Part shown: in pieces, positions 33,737 to 36,476 of the stretch
Layout: every line of letters starts with the position of its first letter
Position numbering within the stretch: position 1 is the stretch's first letter
Assembly: GCA_003614735.1 (NCBI GenBank)
Contig: KZ992516.1
Coordinates: forward strand, 1-36,476
DNA length: 36,476 nucleotides
Reading direction: 5' to 3'
DNA from: Thamnocephalis sphaerospora
Taxonomy: Eukaryota; Zoopagomycota; Zoopagomycetes; Zoopagales; Sigmoideomycetaceae
Position numbers and translations under genes: made by a program
The notes under the pieces: generated by a model
What the model saw: the letters and a program-made list of their open reading frames with translations, nothing else
Databases searched by the model: none
What the model was told of the DNA's origin: nothing

Positions 33737-34422
33737 ATGAGCGAAGAGCTAGCGGTCAAGCCGGAGGGCGTAGACGCCGGGCTTTCTCCAACAGCTATGG
33801 ACGTGGAATCAGAGGTCAAGCCAGAGAGTGTAGAATCCAAACTTCCGGCGACAACCACGAGCAAGAAGTCAACGGACAAACCGAAGAGTGCAGGTCACAT
33901 ATATAAGCGTGCACCCATTCGCCAACCAATTCAACCCAACGAGATTTTTGTGAGGAGCAATTGTCATTTCCGCCCTTTAATGGGACGTGCCAAAAGTCTG
34001 CTTTCGTCCGACGAAGCCGGGTAGGTGGACGGCGCAAAAACACGGCGAGTATACGGTGCTGATCAATGACGATACAGCTTTGACTTTATAGTCCTTCATG
34101 GCGTGGGCGCGGCAATAGGCAGCACTATCAATCTGGCCATATCTATACAGTATATGATGCACGACCAGGTGACGCTGGAGACGACCACATCCACTACGAC
34201 GTTTATAGATGACACAATCCCGGATGATCCGGTGCGTTTGCGGTGGCTTCGACTTATGGACGCACCGCATGCTGACTACTGGCGTACAACTGCATTTGAC
34301 ACGCGTAGGATGCTGAAATTGAAACGAACCAGCGCACCTGCTCGTCCATTCAAGTCATCATACGTCGCAAGCCAGCGCTTGAATCAGCCACCACGCAGCC
34401 AATCCGCAAAGGTCAGCCGTGA
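33737..34422 (+). CDS. POP7: RNase P/MRP protein subunit POP7/RPP20 (Alba-like)
   Basis: Alba-fold subunit that pairs with POP6/RPP25 on RNase P and RNase MRP RNA, for tRNA 5' and rRNA processing. Exons 33737-34020, 34078-34231 and 34309-34422; 183 aa. After a 50-residue hydrophilic tail comes the family core: NEIFVRSNCHFRPLMGRAKSLL, then FIVLHGVGAAIGSTINLAISIQ (Alba RNA-binding turn GxGxAI...IN), a beta segment ending FIDDTIPDD, and after intron 2 NQRTCSSIQVIIRRKP. The human protein is 140 aa; the excess is the N-terminal tail, which holds two VKPE(G/S)V units. Introns are 57 and 77 nt. Confidence 0.87.
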
Positions 34423-34992
34423 GAGACAGTTGCTCATCTGCACGATAATGAAACAACCAATACAGCGTGTACACCCATGCTTTCAGCGCGCCTGCCCTTT
34501 GAGGCATTGTGTCTACTGAAGACGGCCGAGCCTGGCAATGTACGCTCACAGTCGCATGTATAATGAGACTGAGCGAACGGGAGCACATGGAGGTCCTGCA
34601 GATACTGGTGGGGCACAAGCGCCGTGCGGACTTGCAGAGGAAGGAAGGAAGGAAGGAAGGAAGGAGAGTGAGAGAGGCAGAGAAAGGTAGGCGTGCATTT
34701 TGCTGGACACGCGCCTTCTCGCATGTGTGCACCAACCATTGCGCATTGCACATGCGAACATGCGTATGCGCTGGTCAGCCACGTATGTCGTCCATATAGT
34801 CTGATGGCACTGCGGGACAGCGCAGAGTCGGCGTTCTCCTGCTGCGATCTTCTACTGTCTTCACCCAGCCCGGCGCCTATTCACTGGATGCACTCTAACA
34901 CGCTCACCATAACGTGTATCCGTCTTGCGCTTGGTCGCACGACCTACGTCTAATTTGTCTCTGTGCTCGCCCCACACCGAACCGCCGCTGCG
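34423..34992. other. Intergenic between POP7 and the 7TM gene
   Basis: 570 bp with a GGAA microsatellite at 34639-34664. No exon signature on either strand. Confidence 0.6.
34639..34664. repeat. (GGAA)n microsatellite
   Basis: Six and a half GGAA units in tandem. Confidence 0.95.
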
Positions 34993-36476
34993 ATGGTTGA
35001 GCGGTGGCTGCGCAGTACTATGTCCGGTTGCTGGTGGTTGCGTTGTTGGATCCTAGGCTGGCTGGTGGCGGCGGTGGCGGCCCATGGTGAAGGCGGACAT
35101 ATGCGCTTCATCACCGAGTTTACACCACTGGAAGCTGCACATGCCCGGCTTACCACCAGTGCCATCGACGTTAATGTGTCGTTCTACACGGGTGGCAACC
35201 AGCCATACACTCGCGTCTACGTGTCCAGTACGCGTTTCAACACCGATGACCAGTGGATATACTTGCTCAAAATTCATGAATACCAATTGGAAGGAAACGT
35301 TGTGCTGGGCGCAAACAGCGATAACGACACCCATTGCTCGACCATTGGTGGTGTTTTGGATCCAGGCAATCGATATCCAGGTCAGACCAAGATCGTGCTG
35401 CCGCCGGATGGTGCGTGGTCTGTTAACAGCGCCGCAGAGAGCTGGGACGACCTTGAAGCGTGGAACGATCAGGACGACGACGGCACTCCGTTCAACAGCG
35501 ACGACCTAGTGCCCGACAGCGAGGATATCGTCAACAATTGGCTTACGAGTCGGAACAGATGGCAAAATAGAGAGGATCCGCATCGGTCGAGCATCTATCG
35601 GTGTCGACCCGGTCGTTTCGGCACCTGCATGTTTGGCGATCTTTCTGGTAAGTCACCTATGCCAAAGAAAACGATCAGCCAGACTAACCAGCCCCTGGCA
35701 GCGGTACTCGGCATACCTCTACTGCCTCACGGCAACTCAAGCTTACCGACTGCAACCGTCCAGACGGTCAGCCTGCATCCACGGCTGTCGGTGCTTAGGG
35801 GAAGGCGACCTGTGGTGAACTTTTCGCTGGCGCTTCACCGGCGTAATCTACGCTATGCTACTTTTGCGTGTGCAAACATCGCCGCGCTCGATGTCAACAA
35901 GGTGCAGGAGCCCGACTCGACTACGCTGCCTATTACCGACACCCGCTGGTACATGGAGAGTGAGCGCCGTCGCTTCGTTGGCCGCATGGCTGGTCGCGCC
36001 ATGCTCAGCATTCTGTTTTACGCGGCCACTGTCAACGTAATCTACGCCACTATTCTGCTGCGCCGCGACCGTCGTAACCCTGCACGCTGGCTGCTGTTTA
36101 TTCTAACCAGCGGCGTAATCTTCACCCATCTGCCCCTGCTGCCACGGCTCCTAGTTGGTGATGGCGATGGTAACGATCAGGCCGTCCCGTGCAGTCTGAT
36201 TCGCGCACTTGGCCTATTCACCGGCTATCTGTGCACCGGTGCCTCGCTAGGAATTCTCATGCTGAAGGCGTACTACATTCACAAGCGCGCACGCTGGGTG
36301 ATGGCCGTAGGTGTGGGACTGGAAATGGTGGTTGTGGCACTTATGACATTCAACGCATCGCGTGCCTACACCATGGATGCGCCCATGCGATGGAATGATG
36401 CTTGCCTGGCGCCATATGAACTGTTTGGCGTTTCTGCCGGCACCTTTTATGCTAAAATTGCACTGGATCTGCTGGC
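34993..36476 (+). CDS. 7TM receptor-like protein with large N-terminal ectodomain (cut by window edge)
   Basis: Exons 34993-35647 and 35702-36476 (open at the edge), 476 residues visible. Residues about 13-31 are a hydrophobic signal sequence rich in Trp, Leu and Ala. An ectodomain of about 290 residues follows, with NDTH and NFS glycosylation sites, several Cys, and an Asp-rich segment around residues 150-185. From about residue 317 five hydrophobic segments of 18-24 residues follow in GPCR-like spacing: AMLSILFYAATVNVIYATIL, WLLFILTSGVIFTHLPLLP, LFTGYLCTGASLGILMLKAYY, VMAVGVGLEMVVVALMTF and LFGVSAGTFYAKIALDLL; at least two more probably lie beyond the edge. Basic loops such as RRDRRNP and HKRAR fit the cytosolic side. 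I do not recognise the family; a fungal GPCR-like receptor is the best guess. The 54-nt intron (35648-35701) is stopless and in frame. Confidence 0.65.
   Translation, partial: MVERWLRSTMSGCWWLRCWILGWLVAAVAAHGEGGHMRFITEFTPLEAAHARLTTSAIDVNVSFYTGGNQPYTRVYVSSTRFNTDDQWIYLLKIHEYQLEGNVVLGANSDNDTHCSTIGGVLDPGNRYPGQTKIVLPPDGAWSVNSAAESWDDLEAWNDQDDDGTPFNSDDLVPDSEDIVNNWLTSRNRWQNREDPHRSSIYRCRPGRFGTCMFGDLSGKSPMPKKTISQTNQPLAAVLGIPLLPHGNSSLPTATVQTVSLHPRLSVLRGRRPVVNFSLALHRRNLRYATFACANIAALDVNKVQEPDSTTLPITDTRWYMESERRRFVGRMAGRAMLSILFYAATVNVIYATILLRRDRRNPARWLLFILTSGVIFTHLPLLPRLLVGDGDGNDQAVPCSLIRALGLFTGYLCTGASLGILMLKAYYIHKRARWVMAVGVGLEMVVVALMTFNASRAYTMDAPMRWNDACLAPYELFGVSAGTFYAKIALDLL

Overview
This is eukaryotic DNA, most likely nuclear DNA of an early-diverging fungus. 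Genes sit on both strands with short spacers and many short introns; I could phase about 90 introns, mostly 45-100 nt, with GTAAGT, GTACGT or GTRGGY donors and NAG acceptors. The fungal assignment is inference. It rests on a fungal-type Atg1, a Vsb1-like SulP-STAS-cNMP transporter, a stand-alone ACAD10/11-type kinase-fold protein, and a full-length exportin-4, which yeasts have lost. Splicing includes 9-nt microexons, several GC-AG introns and one probable U12-type AT-AC intron, a mix that fits zoopagomycete, mucoromycete or chytrid-grade fungi better than ascomycetes.

Layout. 1-688 (-): ATG1 kinase N-terminus, cut by the window edge. 1598-5929 (-): 9-exon vacuolar SulP transporter. 7192-8463 (+): secreted orphan protein. 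9744-10653 (+): SSU72 CTD phosphatase, convergent with an APH/ACAD11-like kinase (10776-12239, -). The APH gene is divergent from NOB1 (12500-14132, +). 14514-16941 (-): GCK-III/MST-type kinase with 14 exons. 17500-19409 (-): UBA-UAS-UIM-UBX protein (UBXN7/Ubx5 type). 19574-24753 (-): exportin-4 with about 24 exons. 25489-26166 (+): intronless adenylate-kinase-like P-loop protein. 26791 (or 26718)-29919 (+): one gene for a protein with four tandem actinoporin-like beta-sandwich modules. 30211-32987 (-): phosphoglucomutase, 15 exons. 33737-34422 (+): POP7/RPP20 Alba-like subunit. 34993-36476 (+): N-terminus of a 7TM receptor-like protein with a large ectodomain, cut by the window edge.

Most genes are housekeeping (autophagy, vacuolar transport, CTD phosphatase, ribosome maturation, nuclear export, RNase P/MRP, sugar phosphate metabolism) and do not form a pathway cluster. 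The accessory, least expected parts are the four-module pore-former-fold protein, the secreted orphan and the 7TM gene. Exon structures were derived by hand: every junction given keeps the reading frame, and many were chosen because they restore conserved family motifs.
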